Notes: a model not told the origin generated them from the sequence alone. Numbered from the stretch's first letter, positions 33,134-42,406 are shown. The stretch: 64,000 nt of DNA from Flavobacterium cutihirudinis (GCF_003385895.1 NZ_QRDQ01000011.1:124001-188000), one strand, 5' to 3'. Program-made: numbers and translations.

Positions 33134-34183
33134 ATGAAAAATTTTACCATTCATCTAGTAATTCTAATTTTCTTATTTGTCAGCAAGGTTTTCGGGCAGG
33201 AAACATTTGAATCAAAAGCGAAGGAAATCGCAAATAAAATTGAAAAAGTAACGAAAGAGGAAAAAGAAAAACTGAAAGAAGAAGTCGAAGCTGTAAATGT
33301 GCAATTGTCTGAAGGGAAAATAACACAAGAACAAGCCGATAAACGCAAAAAAGAATTGGCAGAAGCCAGAGCAGTTATAATTGAGGAAAAAGTGACTTTG
33401 GCGCAAAATGAACTCAATGACCTGGTTCAGCAAAAAGTAGACGGAAAACTGAAAGAACAAGATTCGACAAGGAAAAGCAAAATTGTTATTTACTGGGATA
33501 AAAACGACTGGAATCATAATAAATGCAAAGATTCAATTCGTGGCGAAAAAAGAACAACTTCGCAGTTTGTTTTTGCAATGGGTTTAAACAATATGATGGT
33601 TGACGGAAAATATCAAGATTCGAATTACAGTTTTATAGGTTCACATTTTTACGAATGGGGCTTCACATATAATTCAAGATTAATGAAAAATGACAATCTG
33701 CTTCACGCTAAATATGGACTTTCATTGATGTACAATAATATTCGCCCAACAGATAATCGCAGTTTCGTAGTAAATGGTAATCAGACTAATTTGGAGACAA
33801 ATGCGGTACATTTAACCGAATCACGTTTTAGAAATGTCTATTTAGTTGCACCAGTACATTTGGAGTTTGACTTTTCCAAACCAACTGTGAAAGACGGTAA
33901 AACCTACTTCAAAACACATAAAAGTTTCCGTTTTGGCGTTGGAGGTTATGCCGGGATTAACGTAAAATCAAAGCAGATTTTAAAATTTGAAGAAGAAGAT
34001 CTGAAATATAAAAGCACCATAAAAGGCGAGTATAATGTCAATAATTTCATTTACGGAGTAAGTTCGTATATTGGTTACAAAGAAATGAGTTTGTATGTGA
34101 AATATGATTTGAATCCGTTGTTTCAGGATAATTTAGTAAAGGAAAATAATATTTCAATGGGACTTCGATTTGATCTTAATTAA
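33134..34183 (+). CDS. Exported protein with coiled coil and outer-membrane-type barrel
   Basis: A 349-residue protein with a signal peptide (to about KVFGQ, residue 22). A charged coiled coil follows (about 25-105; IEKVTKEEKEKLKEEVEAVN, QADKRKKELAEARA). The C-terminal part is rich in beta strands typical of small flavobacterial barrels (FRFGVGGYAGINVKSK, NVNNFIYGVSSYIGYKEM, NISMGLRFDLN). Function unknown. It follows the sigma/anti-sigma pair after the repeats, and might be a target of that sigma factor, but I see no AAC/CGTC promoter directly in front. Confidence 0.75.
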   Translation: MKNFTIHLVILIFLFVSKVFGQETFESKAKEIANKIEKVTKEEKEKLKEEVEAVNVQLSEGKITQEQADKRKKELAEARAVIIEEKVTLAQNELNDLVQQKVDGKLKEQDSTRKSKIVIYWDKNDWNHNKCKDSIRGEKRTTSQFVFAMGLNNMMVDGKYQDSNYSFIGSHFYEWGFTYNSRLMKNDNLLHAKYGLSLMYNNIRPTDNRSFVVNGNQTNLETNAVHLTESRFRNVYLVAPVHLEFDFSKPTVKDGKTYFKTHKSFRFGVGGYAGINVKSKQILKFEEEDLKYKSTIKGEYNVNNFIYGVSSYIGYKEMSLYVKYDLNPLFQDNLVKENNISMGLRFDLN

Positions 34184-34208
34184 TTATATAGTTTAAGTTT
34201 AGTTACGG

Positions 34209-34240
34209 AAAAAAGTACTTCGAGAGAGGTGCTTTTTTTT
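34209..34240 (+). terminator. Terminator after the coiled-coil barrel gene
   Basis: Stem AAAAAAGTACTT (34209-34220) with AGGTGCTTTTTT (34227-34238), containing G-T pairs, and a T-run. Confidence 0.65.
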
Positions 34241-34313
34241 GCTTTAAAAAATAAATTTCAGGATGGATTTATGTACTTTTACAGGCTTTCAACTTTAAAA
34301 ATAAATTTACGTT

Positions 34314-36383
34314 TTGATTTCACAAAATACAATTGATACTGTTTTTGAAACTGCTCGAGTAGAGGAGGTTATAGGCGATTTTGTCAATTTAAAACGTGCA
34401 GGGAGTAATTTCAAAGGATTAAGTCCGTTTTCGGATGAACGCTCTCCTTCGTTCATGGTTTCGCCTGCAAAAGGGATTTGGAAAGATTTCAGTACCGGAA
34501 AAGGCGGGAACTCTGTTAAATTTTTAATGGAGCATTCGCAATTTACTTATCCGGAAGCCATTCGATATTTAGCCAGAAAATATAACATTGAAATCGAAGA
34601 AACCGAACAGACAGATGCAGAAAAAGCTATGACTGATGTTCGCGAAAGTATGTATTTGGTTTCTGAATTTGCGGCTAAATATTTTCAGGATGTTTTAATA
34701 AATTCTGAAGAAGGAAAAGCAATTGGACTTTCGTATTTTAAAGAAAGAGGATTTACGAATGAAACCATTAAAAAATTCGATTTAGGATATTCTCCCGAAA
34801 CTTGGGATGCCTTGACAAAAGAAGCATTAGGGAAAGGATACAAGTTGGAATTTCTTGAAAGCACAGGTTTGACCATTGCAAGAGAAGACCGTCCGTTTGA
34901 CCGTTTTAAAGGTCGTGTGATGTTTCCGATTCAAAGTATGTCGGGACGTGTATTAGGTTTTGGTGGACGTATTTTGACGAATGATAAAAAAGCGGCGAAA
35001 TATCTAAATTCACCGGAAAGTGATATCTACCATAAAAGTAAAGTGCTGTACGGAATTTATCACGCCAAACAATCTATAGCCAAGCAAAATAATTGTTATT
35101 TGGTAGAAGGTTACACCGATGTGATTCAGTTTAGCCAAGCTGGAATTGAAAATGTTGTGGCTTCATCCGGAACTGCTTTAACGCCAGATCAGATTCGTTT
35201 GATTAACCGTCTGACTCGAAATATTACCGTACTTTTTGATGGAGATGCAGCTGGTTTGCGAGCGTCTATTCGAGGAATCGATTTGATTCTGGAAGAAGGT
35301 ATGAATGTGAGAGTTTGCTCTTTTCCTGACGGAGAAGATCCGGACAGTTTTGCCCGAAAAAATTCTCATGATGAGTTAGTTTCCTATTTAGAAAACAATA
35401 GTAAAGATTTCATACAGTTTAAGGCTTCGATATTAATGAACGAAGCTAAAAATGATCCAATAAAAAAAGCCGATCTGATTCGCGATATGGTTACCAGTAT
35501 TTCAAAAATACCGGATCGTATTCAGCGTGAAGTTTATATTCAGGAATGTGCAAGAATAATGGATATTTCGGAGCAGGTTTTGGTGAGTACTTTGGCGCAG
35601 CTGATTCAAAAAGATATTGCTGAAGCTAATAAAAAGCAAAAGCAAGAACATAAACCTTTTGATGTTGTAAGAAATCAAAACCCAAAAAACACCGGTTATT
35701 CAGGTGGAGATCCGGAAGATCCAAGAACAGGTCCGCCGGAAGGTTATTATGATCCGGGAGACATGGGATATCCTGCTGAACAAGCAGAAAAAGTTGATAT
35801 TTTATATGGTTTTGAAAGAAAAATTATTGAAATATTACTTCTTTACGGAAGTGTTTTAGAAGATTTTGAAGATGTATTTCTAAAAACAGATGAAGAAGGG
35901 AATGTAAAAGAGGTTTCAGAAAAAAGAAAATATAAGGTTTACGAAAAAGTTTATTTAAGTCTTCAGGAAGATGAGGTAGAGCTTTCAAATACTTTATTTC
36001 AAAATATTTTTAATGGCTTAATTGATTTTTACAATCAAAATGAAACTTTCAGTTTAGATAAATATTTAATGCATCTTCCGCCGGATTTTGCGCAAGAAGT
36101 GACCAATATTCTAATGGAAGATGAAAAATTGGTTATTCACAATTGGGAAGGACAAAATATTTTTCCAAAACATAAAAATGTAACCATTGAACAAAATGTT
36201 TCAGATACTATATTTTCACTGAGATGGTTTTTGGTTTCAAAAATCATTCATGATTTAAAAAACTCACTGATCTCTGATCCGCAAGATGATAATTCAGAAT
36301 TACTTTCTATGGTTATTGACTATTCAAAACTGCTGAATAATTTTTCAAGAAAGTTAGGACGCGTTGTAGTTCCGTATCATTAA
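34314..36383 (+). CDS. dnaG: DNA primase
   Basis: A 689-residue primase that makes RNA primers for replication. The start is a TTG giving MISQNTIDTVFETARVEEV, the normal N-terminus. The TOPRIM core is complete: LVEGYTDVIQ, SSGTALT, and VLFDGDAAGLRAS. The N-terminal domain keeps the CHC2 shape (GLSPFSDERSPSF, WKDFSTGKGGN) but the four zinc ligands are replaced, by Ser37, Ser40, Asp58 and Thr61. A Gln/Pro-rich linker near 455-490 leads to a C-terminal domain, presumably for helicase contact. Flanked by terminators. Confidence 0.95.
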   Translation: MISQNTIDTVFETARVEEVIGDFVNLKRAGSNFKGLSPFSDERSPSFMVSPAKGIWKDFSTGKGGNSVKFLMEHSQFTYPEAIRYLARKYNIEIEETEQTDAEKAMTDVRESMYLVSEFAAKYFQDVLINSEEGKAIGLSYFKERGFTNETIKKFDLGYSPETWDALTKEALGKGYKLEFLESTGLTIAREDRPFDRFKGRVMFPIQSMSGRVLGFGGRILTNDKKAAKYLNSPESDIYHKSKVLYGIYHAKQSIAKQNNCYLVEGYTDVIQFSQAGIENVVASSGTALTPDQIRLINRLTRNITVLFDGDAAGLRASIRGIDLILEEGMNVRVCSFPDGEDPDSFARKNSHDELVSYLENNSKDFIQFKASILMNEAKNDPIKKADLIRDMVTSISKIPDRIQREVYIQECARIMDISEQVLVSTLAQLIQKDIAEANKKQKQEHKPFDVVRNQNPKNTGYSGGDPEDPRTGPPEGYYDPGDMGYPAEQAEKVDILYGFERKIIEILLLYGSVLEDFEDVFLKTDEEGNVKEVSEKRKYKVYEKVYLSLQEDEVELSNTLFQNIFNGLIDFYNQNETFSLDKYLMHLPPDFAQEVTNILMEDEKLVIHNWEGQNIFPKHKNVTIEQNVSDTIFSLRWFLVSKIIHDLKNSLISDPQDDNSELLSMVIDYSKLLNNFSRKLGRVVVPYH

Positions 36384-36407
36384 ACATTTAGATAGCATTT
36401 ATAAATC

Positions 36408-36441
36408 AAAAAGCTCTATATTAAAAAATATAGAGCTTTTT
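36408..36441. terminator. Bidirectional terminator after dnaG
   Basis: 15-bp perfect stem (36408-36422 with 36427-36441), AAAA loop, T-runs in both directions; serves dnaG and the convergent response regulator. Confidence 0.92.
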
Positions 36442-36484
36442 TTATGGGTTGACAATTTGCGTACAAATGTCAATATACCATGAT

Positions 36485-37114
36485 TTAAATAATTTCTAAC
36501 GTCTTCGCTTTGTTTACTAAATCAACTAAATTAGTAACGTTCAATTTCGTCAATAATCTTAATTTGTAAGTACTGATCGTTTTTTCGTTCAGGTTTAAGA
36601 TTTTAGAGATTTCATTGTTTTTCTTACCATCGCTTAAATAACGTAAAACTTCAATCTCGCGATTAGAAAGTTTTCTGTACAAACGCTCGCTTTTGCTTTG
36701 TTTAGCAATTAAAGCCATGTTTTTACGTACTGTTTCATTGATGATAATTTTTCCTTCGTGTACTTTAATGATAGAAAGACCTAAAGTTTCAAGTTTTTCT
36801 GTTTTGTGTACATAGCCGGAAACTCCTGCTTTGATTGCATTTGGAGCATACATTTGCTCAGCGAGGTCACTAAAAATTACAATTTTTGTTTTAGGAAAGT
36901 TTTTCAGGATTGATTTCACTTCAAAAATACTTGAAAGACCTTCTAATTCTAAATCAAGAATTAGAATATCGATCTCCTTAGTTTGAAGGATATCTCTTAC
37001 CATTGAAAAATTGCCTACGTTGGCAACAATTGAAATTTGATCGTGGTCTTTGAAATAAGACTTAACGCCAAAGTGAGTCACAGGATGATTGTCTGCAAGA
37101 CATACTTTAATCAT
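36485..37114 (-). CDS. Orphan LuxR/NarL-type response regulator
   Basis: A 209-residue regulator. The receiver domain has the acidic pair in CLADNHPV, the phospho-Asp in DILILDLE, and the conserved Lys in SGYVHKTE. The C-terminal LuxR helix-turn-helix is SNREIEVLRYLSDGKKNNEISKILN, then EKTISTYKLRLLTKLN. No histidine kinase is adjacent. The start is the ATG giving MIKVCLADNH; the longer frame to 37195 is leader. The closest functional group is the NarL/FixJ output class; signal and targets unknown. Confidence 0.92.
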   Translation of the reverse strand: MIKVCLADNHPVTHFGVKSYFKDHDQISIVANVGNFSMVRDILQTKEIDILILDLELEGLSSIFEVKSILKNFPKTKIVIFSDLAEQMYAPNAIKAGVSGYVHKTEKLETLGLSIIKVHEGKIIINETVRKNMALIAKQSKSERLYRKLSNREIEVLRYLSDGKKNNEISKILNLNEKTISTYKLRLLTKLNVTNLVDLVNKAKTLEII

Positions 37115-37208
37115 AATTTTTACCTTTTTAGAATTGTTATCATGTTTTTGGAACGGTAAAATTAATAAATAAATTCTGTAATTAATTGCAGACAAATGTT
37201 AAAATAAT

Positions 37209-38015
37209 TTATTTTAACGTTTTGGGTATTAAACAAACAGGAATAGCCTCCATTTTGTGCTTGTTGCTGGTGTTTAATCTTTTATAAATTTCAAAGACAG
37301 ATTTTTCTCGCCCCTCAAAGTCATCCGCCGATTTTCCTGACTCCGCTGCTAACATTGCCCATTCAAGCTCATCGTAACTTGCTCCCAATTGGTCTTCGTC
37401 GGTTCTGTTATCGCCAAATAATCCGTCTGTAGGAGCAGCTTTTAAAATTGATTCAGGAATAGACAAAAATGCGCCCAAAGCATAAACATCAGATTTCATT
37501 AAATCTGCAATCGGACTCAAATCGACACCTCCGTCACCATATTTTGTGTAAAATCCAACTCCAAAATCCTCTACTTTATTGCCTGTGCCTGCGACTAATA
37601 GACTATGAATTCCTGCCAAATAATACAATGACGTCATTCGGATTCGGGCGCGGGTGTTGGCCAATGATAAATTAACTTTTGTTTCATCTTTTGTGTCTGG
37701 AACTGCGCTCTTAAATGCTTCAAAAGTAGCAGTAAGATCGGTCTCAACACTTGACACATTTGGAAAACGTTTTTTTAATTGTTCAATATGTTCTCGACCT
37801 CTTGAAACTTGTGTTTCGGCTTGATGAATTGGCATTTCTACACATAAAACCTGTAAACCTGTCTGGGCACATAATGTAGAAGTTACGGCAGAATCTACTC
37901 CGCCTGAAATTCCAATCACAAAACCACTTACTTTAGCATTGGTAGCATAGTTTTTTAGCCAATCTACAATGTGAGTATTTACTTTTTCTGTTTGAATAGT
38001 GCTTTTTTTAGCCAT
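37209..38015 (-). CDS. nadE: NAD+ synthetase (ammonia-dependent type)
   Basis: A 268-residue NAD synthase of the single-domain class. The PP-loop reads IGISGGVDSAV; VAGTGNKVEDFGVGFYTKYGDGG and ADLMKSDVYALG complete the ATP/NaAD site. No nitrilase domain is present, so the nitrogen source is ammonia. It is divergent from gldB, a conserved pairing in Flavobacterium as recalled. Overlapping -7-like sequences sit in the 99-bp gap. Confidence 0.95.
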   Translation of the reverse strand: MAKKSTIQTEKVNTHIVDWLKNYATNAKVSGFVIGISGGVDSAVTSTLCAQTGLQVLCVEMPIHQAETQVSRGREHIEQLKKRFPNVSSVETDLTATFEAFKSAVPDTKDETKVNLSLANTRARIRMTSLYYLAGIHSLLVAGTGNKVEDFGVGFYTKYGDGGVDLSPIADLMKSDVYALGAFLSIPESILKAAPTDGLFGDNRTDEDQLGASYDELEWAMLAAESGKSADDFEGREKSVFEIYKRLNTSNKHKMEAIPVCLIPKTLK

Positions 38016-38044
38016 AATAGTTCAAGTTTTAAGATGCAGGGATG

Positions 38045-38062
38045 TATATTTGCACAAATATT
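38045..38062. promoter_or_regulatory. Overlapping divergent promoters of nadE and gldB
   Basis: TATATTTG (38045-38052) is a perfect -7 box for gldB. AATATTTG on the minus strand (38055-38062) is a one-mismatch box for nadE. ATATTTG-CA-CAAATAT forms a perfect inverted repeat, so both boxes face each other. Confidence 0.5.
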
Positions 38063-38114
38063 TTTAAGTATGTACATATTTAAATTTATGCAACACAAAT
38101 CTAATTAAAATAAA

Positions 38115-39071
38115 ATGAAAATATATCGCTTTGCAGTGGTTCTGTGCTTGTTTTTTTTGTCTTGTGATAAAAAAAGTAAGGTCGAAAAAGAAGTTGAGGA
38201 AATTCCGGTTGATATTAAAGTAGAACGCTTTGATAAGGTTTTTTTTGAAACAAAACCTGAAGATCTGGCCAAAGTAAAAAAACAATATCCTTTCTTTTTC
38301 CCTGCAGGTAACGATGATTCTGTATGGTTGCAAAAAATGCAGGAACCAATCTGGCGCGAGGTATATACAGAAGTGCAAAAAAAATATTCGAATTTTGAGC
38401 CTGTACGTCAGCAGTTTAATTCTCTTTTTCAGCATGTGAAATATTATTTTCCTAAAACCAAAACGCCGAAAGTAATAACGGTAATTGGAGAAATGGATTA
38501 TAATGCGAAAGCTATTTATGCAGACAGTCTCGTAATTGTGGCGTTGGAATTATATTTAGGAAAAGAGCATAAATTCTATGAATTTCCAAATTACCTGAAA
38601 CGTAATTTCGAGGAAAAACAAATAATGCCAGATGTGGTTTCGAGTTTTGTTTACAGAAATATTCCTGCTTTTCAGGAAAAAAATCTGGTTTCTCAGATGA
38701 TTTTTGAAGGGAAACAATTGTATGCAAAAGATTTGCTTTTGCCAGAATACACAGATGCAGAAAAAATGGGATATACGCCTGAAGAAATAAAATGGTGCGA
38801 GGAAAATGAAGCCTACATGTGGCGTTATTTTATGGAAAAGGAAATGTTGTATAGTGTAGATCCAAAACTTACGACCCGATTTATAGCTCCGGCTCCATTT
38901 TCTAAATTTTATTTAGAAATCGATAACGATTCGCCGGGAAGAGTGGGTGCCTGGATAGGATGGCAGATTGTACGTTCGTATATGAAAAATAACAACGTAA
39001 CTTTGCAGGAATTATTAAAAGTTAATGCGAAAGAAATTTTCGAAAAGTCAAAATATAAACCTAAGAAATAA
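38115..39071 (+). CDS. gldB: Gliding motility lipoprotein GldB
   Basis: A 318-residue lipoprotein (lipobox LFFLSCDKK, Cys17). The mature sequence matches GldB in features such as VERFDKVFFETKPEDLAKVK, YPFFFPAGNDD, TRFIAPAPFSKFYLEIDN and RVGAWIGWQIVRSYM. GldB is required for gliding motility in F. johnsoniae; its biochemical role is not settled, and the later part resembles Zn-protease-like DUF2268 proteins. The stop codon overlaps the gldC start in TAATG, so the two are translationally coupled. Confidence 0.93.
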   Translation: MKIYRFAVVLCLFFLSCDKKSKVEKEVEEIPVDIKVERFDKVFFETKPEDLAKVKKQYPFFFPAGNDDSVWLQKMQEPIWREVYTEVQKKYSNFEPVRQQFNSLFQHVKYYFPKTKTPKVITVIGEMDYNAKAIYADSLVIVALELYLGKEHKFYEFPNYLKRNFEEKQIMPDVVSSFVYRNIPAFQEKNLVSQMIFEGKQLYAKDLLLPEYTDAEKMGYTPEEIKWCEENEAYMWRYFMEKEMLYSVDPKLTTRFIAPAPFSKFYLEIDNDSPGRVGAWIGWQIVRSYMKNNNVTLQELLKVNAKEIFEKSKYKPKK

Positions 39072-39403
39072 TGTCAACAATAAATTCAGAAATTAAATTC
39101 AATATAGAATTAGACGAAAACCGTGTACCTGAGAAATTAACATGGAGTGCACAGGACGGCGGAGTTCAAGCCGAAGAAGCAAAAGCAATCATGTTGTCAA
39201 TTTGGGACAGTAAAGCTAAAGAAACGATGCGTATCGATCTTTGGACAAAAGATATGCCGGTTGATGAAATGAAAATTTTCTTTCACCAGACTTTGGTGGC
39301 AATGGCGGATACTTTTAAACGTGCAACTGATGACGAAAAAATGTCGGATACAATGAAAGATTTCTGCGATTATTTTGCTGAAAAACTAGAATTGACGAAA
39401 TAA
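39071..39403 (+). CDS. gldC: Gliding motility protein GldC
   Basis: A 110-residue soluble protein. It starts at the ATG overlapping the gldB stop by 1 nt. EIKFNIELDENRVPEKLTW, GGVQAEEAKAIMLSIWD and DLWTKDMPVDEMKIFFHQT are characteristic of GldC. It assists gliding but is not strictly essential in F. johnsoniae. No signal peptide, so cytoplasmic. Confidence 0.94.
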   Translation: MSTINSEIKFNIELDENRVPEKLTWSAQDGGVQAEEAKAIMLSIWDSKAKETMRIDLWTKDMPVDEMKIFFHQTLVAMADTFKRATDDEKMSDTMKDFCDYFAEKLELTK

Positions 39404-39503
39404 TTAAATTTCAAATAATAAAAATTCCAAATTCCAATCTCAGATTGGGTTTGGGATTTTTTGTTTTTATTTTGTAAATTGTTATCTGCAAAAAACAAAT
39501 AAT

Positions 39504-40166
39504 ATGCTGTTTCCTTTTATTGTAAGCCTTGTCGGATTATTTTTCTTACTTGCAAATGCAATTCGATTTTGTATTACCTGTAAAAGCAGAGATGTTTTGT
39601 ACCGCATTTTGACACTTTATTTGGTTCTCTTATTTTGCGTAGAGTTACTTTGTAATATTATCGGATTTCTTTATCCTAATTCTAATTTTTTCCTTTCGCA
39701 TTATTATTTTATTTTTCAGTTTATTGCCCTGAGCCTGTTCTTTTATAAAAGTTTTGCAGATAAAATATTAAAACGAATTGTGGTTATAGTTTTTGTTGCG
39801 GTTTCACTTTTTTTAAGTATTCAATATTATAGAACACCATCGCTTTATTGGGAGTTTAATTTGATTGAAATTGCAATAACTTCGATTCCGTTGCTATTTT
39901 ATGGATTGTATTTTATTATATCCAATTTGAAAAGTGTTAAGCATGATTATTCTTATTTCTGTAACGGATTAGTTATTTATCTGGCAAGTAGTGCAAGTAT
40001 TTTTTTATCCGGAAATAGTGATTCGGTAATTTTTACCGAACCCTTTATTCTTGATTTTTGGTTCTTTAATTCCCTTTTTTATATCCTTTATCAGTTTTTG
40101 ATTTATAAGGAATGGAAGGTTTTAAATGCCAAAAGATCCATCAAGGCTCTTAAAGAAAATTACTAA
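39504..40166 (+). CDS. Polytopic membrane protein of unknown function
   Basis: A 220-residue protein with about seven membrane helices spaced evenly from residue 2 to 210 (FIVSLVGLFFLLANAI, LTLYLVLLFCVELLC, YFIFQFIALSLFFY, IVVIVFVAVSLFLSI, IAITSIPLLFYGLYFII, LVIYLASSASIFL, FFNSLFYILYQFL). It resembles the seven-helix proteins that accompany LytS- or histidine-kinase-type sensors in Bacteroidota, but none is adjacent. It lies 100 bp after gldC and converges on the next gene. Confidence 0.65.
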   Translation: MLFPFIVSLVGLFFLLANAIRFCITCKSRDVLYRILTLYLVLLFCVELLCNIIGFLYPNSNFFLSHYYFIFQFIALSLFFYKSFADKILKRIVVIVFVAVSLFLSIQYYRTPSLYWEFNLIEIAITSIPLLFYGLYFIISNLKSVKHDYSYFCNGLVIYLASSASIFLSGNSDSVIFTEPFILDFWFFNSLFYILYQFLIYKEWKVLNAKRSIKALKENY

Positions 40167-40174
40167 ATCTAGTT

Positions 40175-40801
40175 TTATTTAACTGATTTTTTGTCTATAT
40201 CTTTTAAAATTTTCTTTAAAGCTCCGTTCATTAATTGATTGGAGTTTTTGTAAAACGTTACATTGTCAATCAGTTTATTTGATTTTTCGGTTTGCCAAAC
40301 TGATTCTGAAGATTTTTTTCTGGCTACACCCACGACATTTTGTGAATAAATGATTTGTTGAAGGTTTAAGTCGTAAATTTCTACAATAACCGAAGCTTCG
40401 TTTTTTCCGCCTTCGCTTTCGCTCTGATAAAGTTCAATTGAAGAGAAATCACTTTGATTTTTTTTGGTCGAAATATTGATAAAAAAATCAAATCCGGTTC
40501 CGTCCTTAAGCTCTTTCAATTTTGTTTTACTTGGATTTAAAGGAATTTTTCTCGGAACGAGTAATCCGTTTACGTCGTGAATGTAAAAGAAACGGTCGTT
40601 GAGGTTTTTCTTAAAGAAATTTGACACGGTTTCGGTTAATTCATCTTTAGAGTTTTTTGGAGCGTCCAGCTCATTTAAAATCCACTTTCCTGAAGTAAAG
40701 TCAACGCCAGTTTGCTTAGGTGTTGTGAACAAATAGGTTGGTGCATTGCATGATGAAAGGATAGTGAAAAGGAAAATAGAACAAAGTAGTTTTGCTTTCA
40801 T
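40175..40801 (-). CDS. Predicted lipoprotein of unknown function
   Basis: A 208-residue protein with a lipoprotein signal (FLFTILSSCNAP, Cys18). The mature protein has mixed alpha/beta character (LNDRFFYIHDVNGLL, GFDFFINISTKKNQSDFSS, VIVEIYDLNLQQIIYSQNVVG), a pattern like other Bacteroidota lipoproteins with a TolB- or LpoB-like fold. No family assigned. It is convergent with the polytopic membrane protein gene. Confidence 0.7.
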   Translation of the reverse strand: MKAKLLCSIFLFTILSSCNAPTYLFTTPKQTGVDFTSGKWILNELDAPKNSKDELTETVSNFFKKNLNDRFFYIHDVNGLLVPRKIPLNPSKTKLKELKDGTGFDFFINISTKKNQSDFSSIELYQSESEGGKNEASVIVEIYDLNLQQIIYSQNVVGVARKKSSESVWQTEKSNKLIDNVTFYKNSNQLMNGALKKILKDIDKKSVK

Positions 40802-40900
40802 AGTGGTTTGTTGTTCGATTCAAAAGTAATTTAAAAACGACAATTTTCACACAGTTGTAAGTGAAAAATTAAGAATTTACTGTAAAGTTGATTTCAAATA

Positions 40901-40947
40901 AAAAAATCCCAAATTCCTCCTGAAGCCTCGGGATGAAATTGGGATTT
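40901..40947 (-). terminator. Terminator of the engB unit
   Basis: Stem 40904-40916 with 40935-40947 (12 of 13 pairs), 18-nt loop, minus-strand T-run. Downstream of engB. Confidence 0.6.
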
Positions 40948-40977
40948 GGGATCTGAGCTTTTATTTGGATTTTAAAT

Positions 40978-41598
40978 TTAAAACCCTGAATTGTTTTTAA
41001 AAACCTCTTGATTTACTTCGTCTATATAAGTTAAAAGTTCTTCTTTTCCGATTGATTCTGTAGATGAGGTTACGAAATAATGTGGCATTTCGGCCCAGTT
41101 GTTTGCGTACATCTGTTTTTTGTAAGCCGCGATATGAGAATCAATTTTTACTTTACTGATTTTATCGGCTTTAGTAAAAATAATGCAAAACGGAATTTCG
41201 CTTTCGCCCATATAAGACATAAATTCAATGTCTATATTTTGTGCTTCGTGACGAATATCAATCAAAACAAAGGCGCAAACAAGTTGCTCTCTGTTCTCAA
41301 AATAGTCAGTTATAAATTGCTGAAAAACCGATTTTGTTTTTTTTGAAACTTTAGCATATCCATAACCTGGTAAATCGACTAAAAACCAATTATTATTGAT
41401 TTTAAAGTGATTTATTAATTGTGTTTTTCCTGGTCTTCCAGATGTTTTTGCTAAATTTTTATGATTGGTAATCATGTTGATTAACGATGATTTTCCAACG
41501 TTTGATCTGCCTATAAAAGCGTATTCAGGCAAAAATTCAGCCGGGCATTTTGATGCGTCAGAATTACTGACAATGAATTCGGCAGAAGTAATTTTCAT
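40978..41598 (-). CDS. engB: Ribosome biogenesis GTPase YihA/YsxC (EngB)
   Basis: A 206-residue GTPase needed for 50S assembly. G1 is IGRSNVGKSSLIN, the switch I region GRPGKTQLIN, G3 VDLPGYGYAK, G4 IFTKADKI, and G5 TSSTES. Length fits the family. It lies 43 bp after the alpha/beta hydrolase gene on the same strand, so they may be co-transcribed. Essential in most bacteria. Confidence 0.96.
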   Translation of the reverse strand: MKITSAEFIVSNSDASKCPAEFLPEYAFIGRSNVGKSSLINMITNHKNLAKTSGRPGKTQLINHFKINNNWFLVDLPGYGYAKVSKKTKSVFQQFITDYFENREQLVCAFVLIDIRHEAQNIDIEFMSYMGESEIPFCIIFTKADKISKVKIDSHIAAYKKQMYANNWAEMPHYFVTSSTESIGKEELLTYIDEVNQEVFKNNSGF

Positions 41599-41641
41599 GT
41601 TTTTTTGTTTTTAAAACCTTCTTAAAATCGAAAGTTAGATG

Positions 41642-42406
41642 CTATAATTTCTGCTCTGTAAGCCATTTTTCAAGAATCTGGTTGAATTCATCCGGATGTT
41701 CCATCATAGCAGCGTGTCCACATTTGTCAATCCAATACAAAGTTGAATTTGGCAATAATTTATCAAACTCTTCAGCAACATTTGGAGGTGTTACTGAGTC
41801 GTTTTTACCCCAAATAATACAGGTTTCAACTGTCATTTTAGGTAAATCTTTGGCCATATTATGACGAATTGCACTTTTGGCAATTGTTAATGTTTTAATC
41901 AGTTTTATACGGTCATTTGCTGTTGCGTATACTTCATCAATAAGTTCCGGAGTGGCAATTTTTGGGTCATAAAATACATCTTCAGCTTTCTTTTTGATGT
42001 ATTCGTAATCGCCTCTTCTTGGGTAACTATCGCCCATTGCGCTTTCATAAAGTCCAGAACTTCCTGTTATTACAAGTCCTGCAACTTTTTCAGGATACAG
42101 CTTTGTGTGATATAATGCAATATGGCCTCCTAATGAGTTTCCTAACAAAATTACCTTGTCAAAACCTTTAAAAGTGATAAAGTCTTTTACGTATTTGGCA
42201 AAGCTTTTCACATTCGTTTTTAAAATGCTTTGTGTGTAGATTGGCAAATCCGGGATAACTACTTTGTATCCTTTGTTTGGGAAATATTGCGCTACACCAT
42301 CAAAGTTACTAAGGCCTCCCATTAAACCGTGTAAAATGACGATAGGAGTTCCTTCTCCAGCTTCATAATAGCTGTATTTGCCTTCTTTTTTGTAGTTTTT
42401 GTCCAT
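41642..42406 (-). CDS. Alpha/beta hydrolase
   Basis: A 254-residue cytoplasmic hydrolase of the proline-iminopeptidase or MhpC-like group. The oxyanion turn is VILHGLMGG, the nucleophile elbow GNSLGGH, the acid probably Asp in WGKNDSVTPP, and the base His in DKCGHAAMMEHP. Substrate unknown. It is encoded just upstream of engB and divergent from the mraZ cluster. Confidence 0.92.
   Translation of the reverse strand: MDKNYKKEGKYSYYEAGEGTPIVILHGLMGGLSNFDGVAQYFPNKGYKVVIPDLPIYTQSILKTNVKSFAKYVKDFITFKGFDKVILLGNSLGGHIALYHTKLYPEKVAGLVITGSSGLYESAMGDSYPRRGDYEYIKKKAEDVFYDPKIATPELIDEVYATANDRIKLIKTLTIAKSAIRHNMAKDLPKMTVETCIIWGKNDSVTPPNVAEEFDKLLPNSTLYWIDKCGHAAMMEHPDEFNQILEKWLTEQKL

Noticed and set aside
32911..33134. 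Phase variation of the anti-sigma protein by the heptamer repeat
   Set aside because: The stop codon is in the first repeat unit, so the reading frame ends before any slippage could matter.
33212..33517. Minus-strand frame within the coiled-coil gene
   Set aside because: Phe-rich complement of Lys/Glu codons; no signal, motif or start context.
38064..38435. Minus-strand frame over the start of gldB
   Set aside because: Rich in Phe and Leu from complementing Lys codons; gldB on the plus strand is a clear family member.
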